Assembly (NCBI GenBank): GCA_965240325.2
Contig: OZ251230.1
Location: 124,001-188,000, forward strand
DNA from: Rebecca billardiae RCC1528
Taxonomy: Eukaryota > Haptophyta
Length of the DNA: 64,000 nt
Direction: 5' to 3'
The notes under the pieces are model-generated. The model worked only from the letters and a program-made list of their open reading frames with translations, was not told where the DNA came from and did no database searches. Positions within the stretch are counted from its first letter, which is position 1, and each line of letters begins with the position of its first letter. The translations under genes were made by a program, and so were the position numbers. Shown one piece after another: positions 38,136 to 47,827 of this stretch.

Positions 38136-40479
38136 ATGGGGAACGCGCACAGCCAGCGGCGGAACGAGTCGGGCCTCGCGCCGCCGCACAAGCTCCCGCC
38201 TCCGCCCGCCTTTGAGAACCTCGGCGTGCTCGGCGCCGGCGCGTACGGCGAGGTGACGTGCCGGCGGCTCGTGTCGACCGGCGAGGTGATCGCGGTCAAG
38301 GCGGTGCCGTTCAACCTGCTGCACCCGGAGCGCCGCGCGAAGGTGCACCGGGAGGCGCGCGTGCTCGAGACGCTGCGCCACCCGCACGTCGTCTCCTTCC
38401 GCGGCGTCTGGGTCCACTCGGGCGCGCTCGGCATCCGCGGGCAGGTGCTGATCGGCATGGAGCTGTGCGCCGGCTCGCTCGGCTCGCTCTTCGAGCACGC
38501 GCCGCGCCGGGCGTACGCGCGGCGGCACGAGGCGATGGCGCAGTGCGCCGACGCGCTCGCGCACTGCCACCGCCGCGGCGTGATGCACCGCGACCTCAAG
38601 CTCGAGAACGTGCTGTACACGTCGACGGCGGGGCACACGTGCGAGGGCTGCGCCACGCTCACGTTCAAGGTGGCGGACTTTGGCGTGGCGGCGCTGATGG
38701 AGCAGACGGGCACGCCGCTCGGGGGCGAGGCGGACGCGTCGGGCGGGCGGGACGGCACGAGCCCCGCCGCCGCCGCCGCCGCCGCGCCGACCGGCCGCGC
38801 GGCCGGCCGCGCGCCGACCGCCCCGAGGCCGTGCGCGCGCGCCCCCAGCGGCAACGCGAGCAGCCTGCAGTCGCTGCCGTATGCGACGATGGCGGGCGGG
38901 CGGCGGACGATGGTGGTGGGCACGCCGCTGTACATGGCGGGCGAGGTGCGCGCGCGCCCTGCGGGCGGTCGGGCGGTCGCTCGCTCCCCGCCGTGCCGCG
39001 CCGCCTCGGCCGCGCCGCTCCCGCGCCGCGCCGCGCGCGCACGCGCACGCGCGCCGCGCGCGTCACGCTCCGCGCGCGCGCGCCTCCGCGCCGCTCACCC
39101 TGCACGCGCAGGTCTTCTGGTCGGACGAGTACGGCCGTGCGTGCGACATCTACTCGCTCGGCTGCGTGTACAGGGAGCTGCTCACGGGCACGCGCATGCA
39201 CGCCTCCGCCAACGTCGTGTACGACCAGCGCGCGCACGAGAGCGGGCTCAAGCCGGTGCACGCGCGGCCGGTGCGCCGCTGCTGGGCGCTGCTGCAGCTG
39301 TACGCGCTGCTCACGCTCGCGGCGTGCGCGGCGCCGGTGGGGCTCGAGTGCCTCGCGCCGACGAGGAGCGCCGCGCGCGCCGACGCGGGAGGCGGCGGGG
39401 CCGCGGGGCAGGGCGGCCCCGACGCCGCGCCGCCGCCGGCGCGCCCGCGCGCGCGGCTCTCCCTCGGCGCGCTCGGCTCGCGCATGCGCGCCTCCGTGCA
39501 GGAGGGGACGGGGCCGGGGGCGGGGGCGGGGGTGGACGCGCACGAGCGCCGACAGCACCGCGCCAGCGTGCACCACGCCAGCGCCGCGCCGCCCGCGCCG
39601 CTGGGGCACGGGGGCGGTGGCACAGCTGCCGCTGCGCTCGGCGGCTCGGCGCGGCCGCCGCCGCCACCGCCCCCCGCCCGGGTGGCCGAGCCGGCCCCGG
39701 CGGGCAGCGGAGGCGGCGGCTCGCCCTGGCTGCGGCCGGTGGCGCCGCTGGCGCCGGTGGTGGGCTCGGTGGTGCTCGTGCTCGCCCTCGTCGGGCTGAC
39801 GGTGCTCGCGCTCGCGCCCGCGCTCGCGGGCGCGCGCGGCGGCACGGCGGGCGGGGCTGCCGGCGACGCGGAGGGCCGTGGGGGCCGGCGCAGCGCGTGG
39901 GGCCGGCGCAGCTCGGCACGCTCGGCCGGCCGGCAGTCCGCCGTGCCTGGCGGCGGCGGCCTCGCGTGGACGCACGCACGGGACACGTCCGCGTGCGCGC
40001 AGGCCAGGCGCGGCGCGGGCGGGACGGCGCGCGCGCTGCTCGGCCTCTCGCTGCGGCTGCTCGCCCTGCTGCTAGCGCTGGGCGCGTGGCTGTGCGAGCC
40101 GACCGCGTGGGCGACGCTCCCGCTCAGCGTGCTGCTGTGCGCGCCCGCGCTCGCCGGCAGCGCGCACGAGCGCGAGGTGCGGCTACTGAACGCGATGATG
40201 GCCGACGCGCCCTCCGAGCGGCCGACGGTGAGCGAGCTCCGCGCGGAGCTGCGCAGGATCCGCGCGCTCCGTGCGCTGCACGCGGGGTGCCTGCTGGGCG
40301 CGGGCGCGGGCGTCGGCGCCCTCGTCCTCCTGCTCCGCCCGCAGCGGGCGGAGTGGCAGCCGGTCGCCTGCGCGTGGGCGCTCTCGGCCGCGGCCGCGCT
40401 CGCGGTCGGCGAGCTCATCCGGCTGGAGCTGCGAAGGAAGGAGGCGCTGCCGGCGGCGCCCGGCTACGTCGATGGCTGA
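38136..40479 (+). CDS. Ser/Thr protein kinase, probably N-myristoylated, with membrane-spanning insert in the C-lobe
   Basis: Exons 38136-38945 and 39112-40479 give 725 residues (GT-AG intron of 166 nt). The start MGNAHS fits N-myristoylation. Kinase elements: GAGAYGEV (33-40), K55 in VIAVK, E73, HRDLKLEN (151-158), DFG (181-183), GTPLYMAGE (APE variant) and DIYSLGCVYRELLTG. After this helix-F region the sequence leaves the kinase for about 290 residues. This insert has a hydrophobic segment (RCWALLQLYALLTLAACA), a Pro/Gly-rich linker, then strong TM segments (VVGSVVLVLALVGLTVLALAPAL and LRLLALLLALGAWL). The final kinase helix then follows as LLNAMMADAPSERPTVSELRAEL (near 628-650), and two more hydrophobic helices end the protein. 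Catalytic residues look intact. Substrate unknown. It is divergent with the TIR-like gene. Confidence 0.85.
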
Positions 40480-40855
40480 GGGGAATGGCGGGAATGCCAC
40501 GCGTCGTACTACTACTAGTGTCTAGTTAGTTTGTGACGCGTGCGTGATGAGTGGTACAGTAGTCGTCCGCTAAGTGGGCGCCGTGCGTGCGGGGGCACGC
40601 CGACGCGCGTCAGTCACCGCCTCTCTGACAGTCGAAATTCGGTGCGCAGCAGGACCCGACTTGGCCGACTGCTTTCTGAATCTGGCTCGGTCATCGTGAA
40701 AAATGGTCACGCTCGATATCATCGAACGTCTATGAGATTTCGCCCAAACTTCGATTCGAATATTTCAAGACCCAGTCATCGTCGTCATCAATAATGACAA
40801 GCTCGGGGCGCTTTTCACCGCCGCCACCTCGGCCGCCCCCCCCCCCCGACTCGCC
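40480..40855. other. 376-bp intergenic region
   Basis: Lower G+C than the kinase gene. A run of about 13 C lies at 40,837-40,849, just before the next ATG. It is probably the 5' region of the following gene. No gene seen. Confidence 0.55.
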
Positions 40856-41827
40856 ATGATGCCCGCAACTTCCAATGACCTTCGCACGACGCTGACTGGT
40901 GCGCTCATGGAGACGTCTGATGTCGCCAGCCCCCCCCCTAAGTGGACGACTTTGTGCTACATCGCCACCGGTGCCTGGCTGAAGTCTGGCAACGCAGGCT
41001 CGGATGATGTGCGCCAGCAGATCGTCGATGAGAATGTGAACGTCTCGCTGATGGCAGCGCTGCTGCTCACGATCACGACAGCGTACCTCTTTGCTATCGA
41101 TGAGCTCGACTGGGACTACATCGAGTCGATCTGGGGCGCTTCCTGGGCCATCGCACTGCACGAGCTCCAGCTCGCCCTTGCTCTCACAAGCACGCTCTTC
41201 TTCATCCTCGCCACCTTTGCCGCTGTGTTCCTCATGGTTGTCACTGGCGAAATCTCGTCCAATGCAGAGGCTTCCGCGTACGCGTCCAAGATGGGGCTCC
41301 GGCTCTCCTTTGCCTTTCAGAATCTGATCGCTGGCACCATCATGATCAGCATCATGATGCTGACGCACTCGGTGATATTCTCGCGCAACTTTTACGGCCT
41401 GTACGCGGCCCTCGGACCGGTGATCATCATGATCATCGTGTGGTGCTTCTATATCCTCACACCCATGGTGCACAACATGCTCGTGGTGAAGCGTACCTTT
41501 CAATTGGGAGCAGCGGTGAACCTCAGTGTCGAGGAGATCGGCAAGCACGCACAGGGCTTCTGTACCGCGTTTGGCCTGCACAGTCTCTCCGCCCCTTCGC
41601 TGGTCAAGTACATCTCGACGCAGATCGAGACGGAAAGCGGCACGGGGCCTGGCGCCCCGTCCTACGTCCCGACTGTGCTTTCTGTGCTGACTGAGCAGAT
41701 GGTGGCTGCATTCGTCCAAAAGACGCAAGATGCCTATGTCGCCGAGCAGTTCACGAAGTCTGGCAACGCCCTGGCAAACTCGCTGGTGCAGAAGTTTGGC
41801 GCAAAGCAGCAGCATCGTCGCACTTGA
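40856..41827 (+). CDS. multi-pass membrane protein of unknown function
   Basis: A 323-residue intronless protein with at least four membrane segments: VSLMAALLLTITTAYLFAI, ALALTSTLFFILATFAAVFLMVV, FQNLIAGTIMISIMMLTHSVIF and YAALGPVIIMIIVWCFYILT. The N-terminal about 55 residues and C-terminal about 110 residues are hydrophilic and probably cytosolic. I do not recognise a family. Codon use is less G+C-rich than in adjacent genes, like the methyltransferase at 33,844, which may mean high expression, recent arrival or a different mutational history. Two in-frame ATGs (40,856 and 40,859) start the reading frame right after a poly-C run. Confidence 0.8.
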   Translation: MMPATSNDLRTTLTGALMETSDVASPPPKWTTLCYIATGAWLKSGNAGSDDVRQQIVDENVNVSLMAALLLTITTAYLFAIDELDWDYIESIWGASWAIALHELQLALALTSTLFFILATFAAVFLMVVTGEISSNAEASAYASKMGLRLSFAFQNLIAGTIMISIMMLTHSVIFSRNFYGLYAALGPVIIMIIVWCFYILTPMVHNMLVVKRTFQLGAAVNLSVEEIGKHAQGFCTAFGLHSLSAPSLVKYISTQIETESGTGPGAPSYVPTVLSVLTEQMVAAFVQKTQDAYVAEQFTKSGNALANSLVQKFGAKQQHRRT

Positions 41828-42236
41828 TCGTGGCACCTGTACTACGTTCGTCGTGACAAGCTACTGCCGCCTGCCGCACTCTTCGCCGCTGATGGCATCA
41901 GCAAGTAGCGTTGAGCAGTATGTGGACTCCCAGAGTAGTGTCGTGGCCCGAGCGCCTACCGTGTCCGCGGCGCCTACCGTGCGCTCTCGCCGCGCACCGC
42001 AACTCGGTGAAGTCTTGGTTCCTGCTCACCAAGTCATTGTACGCCGTTGAGGCTATTCTTGTATCAATTATTCAATTCTCGCGCGATCATTATTTATGCG
42101 CGAGCACACGTCCGCGGGCGGCCGGGGGCCGCCGCTGCCGCCGCCCAATCAGGCGAGCGGGATCAGAAGGGCGGCGGCGGGAAGCTCACGGCCGCCACCT
42201 TGCTGCTTTGCATCACGGTCGACGCGAGCGCTGAGG
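41828..42236. other. 409-bp intergenic region
   Basis: Short stop-containing frames. It includes ATCAATTATTCAATTCTCGC near 42,063. An in-frame ATG at 42,096 could extend the next gene by 47 low-complexity residues. A CCAATCAGGCGAG (CCAAT-box-like) occurs at about 42,144. Confidence 0.55.
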
Positions 42237-43949
42237 ATGGCGACGGCACTCATCGATGTGGCACGGACGGAGCCCGAGCTGCTCGCCGAGATCATCGCGT
42301 ACGTGGACGAGCCGCTCGAGCTCTCGGGCGCGCTGCGCGTGTCGCGCGCGTTCCGCGAGGCGGGCGCGCGCGCTCTCGAGCTGCGGTGCGCGCGGCGAGG
42401 CGAGGCGCTGCCGACGAGCCTCGGCGCGGGCGCGGCGAGCCTGGCGCACGAGCTGCTGCTGCGCGAGGCGGTGCGCGCTGGGGCGACCCGGTGCTCGAGC
42501 GTCGTCGGCCTCGGCGTCGACTTCTCCGCCTTTGTCGACGCGTGCGGCGCGCTGCTCACGTGCGGCGGCCTCACGTTCAGCGGCGCCTCGCAGGAGGACG
42601 AGAACTGGGGCGGGTACGCGCACGAGCGCGAGGTGGCGCCGCTGCTCGGCCACGGCATGCAGCCGGCGCACGCCCGGCGCTTCGCGTGCGTCCTCGCCCC
42701 GCGGCCCATCGCCTCGCTCCTCCACGCACGCGTGCGGATCGCGCGCGTCGCGTGCGGCGGCTACCACACGCTCGCGCTCGGCGCGGACGGCGCCGTGTAC
42801 TCGCACGGGCACGCGGGCGCGCTGGGCCACCCGGACGGCGCGGACCGGCACAGCCCGAGGCGGATCGAGGCGCTCGCGGGCGTGCGCGCCGTCGGCCTCG
42901 CCGCCGGCGGCGCGAGCAGCGCGGTCATCTGCTGCGCCGGCGGCGTGTACACGTTTGGCGCCGGCGCGGACGGCCAGCTCGGCCACGGCGAGCGCGAGGA
43001 GCAGAAGATTCCGCGGAAGGTCGCGGCGCTGGGCGCGGAGCGGATCGTGGGCGCGGCGCTGGGCGAGGGGCACTCGCTCTTCGTCGGCGTCGACGGCCGC
43101 GTGCACTCGTGCGGCCGAGGGCGCTTCGGCGTGCTCGGCCACGGCGACGTGCGCGCGCGGCTCACGCCCGAGCCGATCGGCGGCCCGCTCGCGGCCGAGC
43201 GCGCGCTGTGCGCGGCCGCGTCGTACGAGCACTCCGTGCTGGTGTGCGCGAGCGGCGTGGCGTACGCGTTCGGCCGGCGCGCGCCCGCGCTGGGGCTCGG
43301 CATGGAGTACTGCCGGCAGCCCGGCGTGCAGTCCGTCCCCGCGCCGATCACCGCCGTCGAGCCCTCTGGCGCGCCGCCGCCGCGCTTTGTGCGCGTCGCG
43401 GCCGCGATCAGTCACACGCTGCTGCTCGACAGCGAGGGCCGCGTGCACTCGTTCGGGCGCGACCAGGCGGGCGTGCTCGGGCACGGCCAGCTGCGGAGCG
43501 GCGTGTTCGGCGGGGGCGACGTGGCGATGCCGCGGCAGATCGAGTGGCTGTGCGACGACGCCGACGGCCCCCGCGCGCCGCGCATCCCCGCCTCGACCGC
43601 GCGCGTCGTCGCGATCGCCGCGGGCGGGCTGTCGACGAGCTGCCTCGTGTGCGACGACCGCAGTGCGTACACGTTTGGCGACGCGATGAGCGGCAGCCTC
43701 GGCCACGGGAAGCCCGTCTCGGCGGCGCGCGTCGACGTGCCCACGCGCGTGGCACGCCTGCCGCCGATGCTGCTCGCGGCGCAGCCCTCGCCGCCGCCGA
43801 ATCCGGCGTGGCACGCACGCTCACCCTCGTCCAGCCTCGCGAGCGAGTCGCCCGGCCCGACCCGGCCAGGCCTCGCCCTTGAGCCCGGCGCCGAGCCCCA
43901 GCCGCGTGGCGGCGGGGCCGATCCTGATTCCAGGCACGAGAGTCGGTGA
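42237..43949 (+). CDS. RCC1-repeat protein with F-box-like N-terminus
   Basis: A 570-residue intronless protein. Residues about 8-45 (EPELLAEIIAYVDEPLELSGALRVSRAFREAG) resemble an F-box-like helical motif. From about residue 160 onward there are at least five RCC1 blades, seen as repeats of the type VACGGYHTLALGADGAVYSHG, VYTFGAGADGQLGHG, VHSCGRGRFGVLGHG, VHSFGRDQAGVLGHG and AYTFGDAMSGSLGHG. This predicts a beta-propeller. The C-terminal about 60 residues are Pro/Ser-rich. RCC1 proteins act as guanine-nucleotide exchangers or as substrate-binding propellers; with an F-box the latter, in an SCF ubiquitin ligase, is more likely. The ATG at 42,237 is preferred over 42,096 because the extension is low-complexity and the F-box then lies at the N-terminus. 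Confidence 0.85.
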   Translation: MATALIDVARTEPELLAEIIAYVDEPLELSGALRVSRAFREAGARALELRCARRGEALPTSLGAGAASLAHELLLREAVRAGATRCSSVVGLGVDFSAFVDACGALLTCGGLTFSGASQEDENWGGYAHEREVAPLLGHGMQPAHARRFACVLAPRPIASLLHARVRIARVACGGYHTLALGADGAVYSHGHAGALGHPDGADRHSPRRIEALAGVRAVGLAAGGASSAVICCAGGVYTFGAGADGQLGHGEREEQKIPRKVAALGAERIVGAALGEGHSLFVGVDGRVHSCGRGRFGVLGHGDVRARLTPEPIGGPLAAERALCAAASYEHSVLVCASGVAYAFGRRAPALGLGMEYCRQPGVQSVPAPITAVEPSGAPPPRFVRVAAAISHTLLLDSEGRVHSFGRDQAGVLGHGQLRSGVFGGGDVAMPRQIEWLCDDADGPRAPRIPASTARVVAIAAGGLSTSCLVCDDRSAYTFGDAMSGSLGHGKPVSAARVDVPTRVARLPPMLLAAQPSPPPNPAWHARSPSSSLASESPGPTRPGLALEPGAEPQPRGGGADPDSRHESR

Positions 43950-44445
43950 GCGCGCTGGGACACAACGCGCACCCGTCCACGCTTTGCTGAGCTCCAGTGT
44001 GCGGGCCGGACGTGGCGGCGTGACTGATTCGTGTCGGAATACCCGAGTCCCGACTACGGCGACTACGTCTACCGAGTCCGAGTACCGCGCGGGCGTGCAT
44101 TCACGATCCAGCAGACTGCTCTGACGAGAGGCTAAATTATATCGTCGTACGAAGGAGTTTGGAGGTGATCCCTGCACCTCTAAACACACACACGCATATA
44201 TATATGGATAGTCACTGACGAGACGCGGGACGATCAGCTCTTTCAGACAGCCCGGACAACTGAACAATGTGCGGCGGCATGGCGCTGCACTGGGACGGTC
44301 CGACGGGGACTGAGCAAGACGTAGTGCGACTCTGTCCCGCCGGCCCTCGAGGCGTGAGGGCCGTCGGCGACGCCACCTCGAGGCAGTAGGTGGCAGTGCA
44401 GTGGGACGACGTCGTAGAGGCTTTGTGCGTGCTAAGGAGCTGTCA
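43950..44445. other. 496-bp convergent intergenic region
   Basis: Lies between the RCC1 gene (+) and the zinc-finger gene (-). It contains ACACACACACGCATATATATATGG near 44,185 and a palindromic CCCTCGAGGCGTGAGGG near 44,344. No gene seen. Confidence 0.55.
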
Positions 44446-44688
44446 TCATCGCGCCTTCTCGCGCAGCTGGTGCTTCACGTACAGCGAGCGGCACGAGAAC
44501 GAGCAGAAGGTGGCGTCAAACGCAAGGAGCACGTCCATGCCGGGTTCGTGGCGCTGCTCGCAGGTGGTGCACCGGCGGAGGTCGGGGTAGCGATTCGGCC
44601 GGCCCGCAAGGAGGTGGAGGCAGTTTGGATCGGCGAGCGGCATCTCGAGAGCGCCCGGCACCTGTGTCGGCGCCTCCGGCGTGGTCAT
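44446..44688 (-). CDS. small FLZ-like zinc-finger protein
   Basis: An 80-residue protein from the ATG at 44688. The C-terminal half reads LRRCTTCEQRHEPGMDVLL, then AFDATFCSFSCRSLYVKHQL. The spacing C-x2-C, a GMDV/GxDI-type turn, then FCS-x2-CR followed by a basic helix, matches the FLZ (FCS-like zinc finger, DUF581) domain that in plants binds SnRK1 kinase. The N-terminal about 35 residues are unstructured. A longer upstream reading has no ATG. The gene is small, so an upstream exon is possible. FLZ proteins are known mainly from land plants, so an algal relative would be notable. The motif is clear; the gene boundaries less so. Confidence 0.6.
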   Translation of the reverse strand: MTTPEAPTQVPGALEMPLADPNCLHLLAGRPNRYPDLRRCTTCEQRHEPGMDVLLAFDATFCSFSCRSLYVKHQLREKAR

Positions 44689-45782
44689 TTGGCCCGCTGG
44701 GTGATTGGCCCGCGGCGTTTGCCGTCGGCGGAGCCAGCAAACTTGGCGCCGGTCACTTCGCACCGCTTTGAAAAATCGGAGTATGATCGTGGGGAAGCAA
44801 AGGTGACTAGCTTTCAGGCTTTGCGCACAATGCGCGGCAGATCATTGGTCGCCGTCGCTTCCCCGCGTTTAGTCCTCGGCCTTGACGTGGAATTCGATGC
44901 GAACCTCGGGCACCCTCGAGTTATGTGCGCACGTGATTCGACGTAGCTGGGGTGAGCACGTCGCCAGTTCGCGAACCGCGAAACCAGTATTCTTGCTCGT
45001 TCAATCCTCGAACCGCGGGATGTATGATACATAAGCACTGCTGTTGATTCATGATGACGAATCATCAAGCCGCGGCCGCCGATCATTCTGGCATTTCAAG
45101 GTCGATCGGGCGGTGGTGATGAGCCCTCGATGGCCCTGGCCAAGGTGTTTGGCTCATTTGCATTGCCTTGCATGGGGTGTGCGCGTCGGAGCCTGCTCGA
45201 CTTCCTACGTTTCGCGTCGGTGGCAGTCGATCGGATCGCCCCGCGCCCCCCACATCTACTCAGCTGCCCGTGCGGCACCCGCCAGCCGCGAACGGCGCGG
45301 TCCGAGACGGAAGACCGGCACACCCGCACTCCAGCTGGCCAACTGCAAGGCACACTTTTGGACTTCTATTTTTGGAGAGAACCACTGATATGGCGATGTT
45401 GGCTTGTTGTAGATACACTAGGTCGCGACGCACGGCAAGTATGCTCACTGCCCTCGCGGCGCGAGCGCACGCACCGGCACTAGTTGAAGCGGGAAGTCGG
45501 CGGCGGCCCGAGAGCAAGCTCGGGCGAATATCTGGACCACCTGTGGTCCAAGCGCTATGATGCAGCGGCAGGGGCAAGACGACACGGAACTTTTTCAGTG
45601 CACCATGGCTCCTTCGCCGCCTCGCACGCGCGCGCGCCGCGAACTGGTGCCGACACCTATGGCGACCTGGCCACCTGGGTCCTGGGCCGCCATAGTTCTG
45701 AGGCCGGTGACGAACGACGAAACTGAAAACGGTCCCCCAGCCGGCCAGCCCAGGCTGCCCAGCCTTCCACGACTTTCAAACG
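44689..45782. other. 1.1-kb intergenic region
   Basis: Mixed composition with lower-G+C patches near 44,760-45,070. No convincing gene: the overlapping open frames of about 100 codons on both strands have no domain or coding bias. Confidence 0.55.
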
Positions 45783-47120
45783 ATGGTGCGCCAGCGGCCC
45801 GCGGCCGCCGCGGCCGCGCTGCCCGACGACGTGCGCCTGGCGCTACTCGCGAAGGATGAGCAGATCAGGTCGCTGCGCGAGGTGGCGAAGACTCTCGTGC
45901 GCACGCACAAGGTGGAGAGCTGGGCGCTCAACCTGCTGCGCCACTGCTACCGCTCGTGGGCCGACTACACGCTCGTGCGCTCGGTGCAGCGCGACGAGGC
46001 GGACCAGCTGCGCGAGCTGCGCGAGGAGCGGGGCATGAGCGGCGGGAGCCACGGCGGATTCCTCGTCGCCGCGCCCCCGCACGAGTTCGTCGACCCGTCC
46101 GACTTCTCCGAGCACGCGCAGCGCGCGCGGCAGGCGATGCGCATGAGCCAGCGCGTGCTGCTCCTCGAGCAGCGGCTCGACCAGCGCGAGCCGCCGTACG
46201 GCGCGGGCGCGGGCGGGCGCGCGCTCGTCGCGCGGGTGAGCGAGGAGTACGACGACGACGAGCGCGACGAGCTCCTCCGTCGCAACGCCGAGCTCGAGCG
46301 CGCGCTCGCGCAGGCGCGTGCAGAGCGCGACGCTGCGGGCGCGGACGCGCGGCAGCAGGCGGCGGAGGCGAACGCGGTGCGCGTGCAGCTGCAGGGCGTG
46401 CGCCTCGAGCTGTCGCTCGCACGCGAGGCTCTGGCGAAGGTCTCCAACGCCCAGCGCGCCGAGCGCCTCGCCGGTGCGCACGCCAGCGGCCTCAGCCGCG
46501 CCGAGCAGCTCGTGTGGGGCCGGCTCGTGAGCGGAGGCGCGGGCGCCGCGGCCGGCGAGAAGGGCGAGCGCGCGCCCGCCATCGAGCTCAGCGACGAGAA
46601 CGCCGGCCAGCAGCTCCGCCGCTCCACGCGGCACGGTGGGGGGCTTGCGCTGGTCGGTGGCCGCGCGGCCGCGTATGGCCTCCAGCCCGAGGGCTGGGGC
46701 GTGGTGGGGCGCGCCGGCGCGCGCGCGCACGACGGCGCGCAGACGGCGCGCGAGCTGCACGCCGCGCAGCCGCGCGCCGGTGAGCACGCGCACGCCGCCA
46801 CGCTCAGCGGGGCCGGTGGGGCGCGGCCGATGCTGCGTCGGGCCAACTCCTTCACCAAGCTGAGCGCGACGACCGCCCCCAGCTCGCCCTCGCGCCTCAG
46901 CGCCGCCGAGGGCCGAGGCACGCCGCAGCTGAGCGTGGACGACCTCGCCCTCACGCCGTCTGCGCAGCGCAAGCGCGCCGCTCGGGGCGAGCTCGAGGCT
47001 CCTGCGGCGTCCGTGGCGAAGCCACCGCCAGCGGTCGAGCGCGGCGAGCTGCTGGCGCGCACGCCGCCCGCCCACGCGGCGTGGTCGCGCGTGTCATCTG
47101 CCGCTGCGCAGCCGTGGTAA
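45783..47120 (+). CDS. coiled-coil protein of unknown function
   Basis: A 445-residue intronless protein. Residues about 15-40 are helical (DDVRLALLAKDEQIRSLREVAK), followed by LNLLRHCYRSWADYT, which resembles the Trp-containing repeats of centrosomal or sperm-tail coiled-coil proteins. Residues about 155-230 form a coiled coil (DELLRRNAELERALAQARAERD, VRVQLQGVRLELSLAREALAKV). The second half is Ala/Ser/Pro-rich and probably disordered, with a basophilic kinase-type site RRANSFTKL. No family is recognised. The ATG at 45,783 begins right after a non-coding stretch and fits the codon bias of the gene. Confidence 0.75.
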   Translation: MVRQRPAAAAAALPDDVRLALLAKDEQIRSLREVAKTLVRTHKVESWALNLLRHCYRSWADYTLVRSVQRDEADQLRELREERGMSGGSHGGFLVAAPPHEFVDPSDFSEHAQRARQAMRMSQRVLLLEQRLDQREPPYGAGAGGRALVARVSEEYDDDERDELLRRNAELERALAQARAERDAAGADARQQAAEANAVRVQLQGVRLELSLAREALAKVSNAQRAERLAGAHASGLSRAEQLVWGRLVSGGAGAAAGEKGERAPAIELSDENAGQQLRRSTRHGGGLALVGGRAAAYGLQPEGWGVVGRAGARAHDGAQTARELHAAQPRAGEHAHAATLSGAGGARPMLRRANSFTKLSATTAPSSPSRLSAAEGRGTPQLSVDDLALTPSAQRKRAARGELEAPAASVAKPPPAVERGELLARTPPAHAAWSRVSSAAAQPW

Positions 47121-47827
47121 TGCGTGCGGGCGCCGCGCCCGCGGCGCGGTACCCCGGCGTACCGGCGCGCATGCGACTGACGCCCGCGCGTGCATCACTG
47201 CATTTGCACTTGCAGCGGCGTCAGATCCGGTACGACTTCGCGCGTAGTCGTACTCGGGCGTCTCGGCGTACGTCCGATGGCGACTGACGACATCAGCATC
47301 ATATCGCGCTTGATATATGATTGACGAAGATATTTATTCAGCGCAGTCATCGCGCGTCGTTGATGAGTCAGTCCGGATGATCGTCGCGATAGAATGTTGG
47401 CGGCCACGACTGTCAGTCACACTGACACTCACTCACAGTCGTCACAGTGTCGCGCAACTTGTTGCTGCGGGACGACCGCCCTGCCGCGCCCGCGCATCCG
47501 CCAGATCCCAGGCCCAGCTGTCTGCGGTTGATGTCCGCGTTGGCTGAGCACGGGCCACGCGGGGCCATGCGACGGGCCTCGCGGTCCGCTCGCGGCCGAT
47601 GCGGAAGCCATCAGCAACGTCGATGAATCGACGCCGACGCTGGTCAAGCCGGCGCCGGCGCCAGACGCGCGATGGCGGCGCACGACGATGGTGAGCATGC
47701 GCATGCCGATGACGACGAGGATGCCTCAGAGAGCGCACAGTGCTGACGACAGCACGTGCGGCGTGCCTCGTGCGGCGGAGTGTCCGGTGGCCCGCTCGGC
47801 TGCGCGCCGCTCGTCCGCTCCTGCTCA
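47121..47827. other. 707-bp convergent intergenic region
   Basis: Lies between the 3' ends of the coiled-coil gene (+) and SEY1 (-). Stops are frequent and there is no coding bias. TATTTATTCA near 47,331 might be a 3'-end signal. Confidence 0.55.

Noticed and set aside
42096-42236. Upstream start for the RCC1 gene at 42,096
   Set aside because: The added 47 residues are Pro/Arg low complexity and a CCAAT-like box lies inside; the start at 42,237 gives a clean F-box-like N-terminus. Not excluded.
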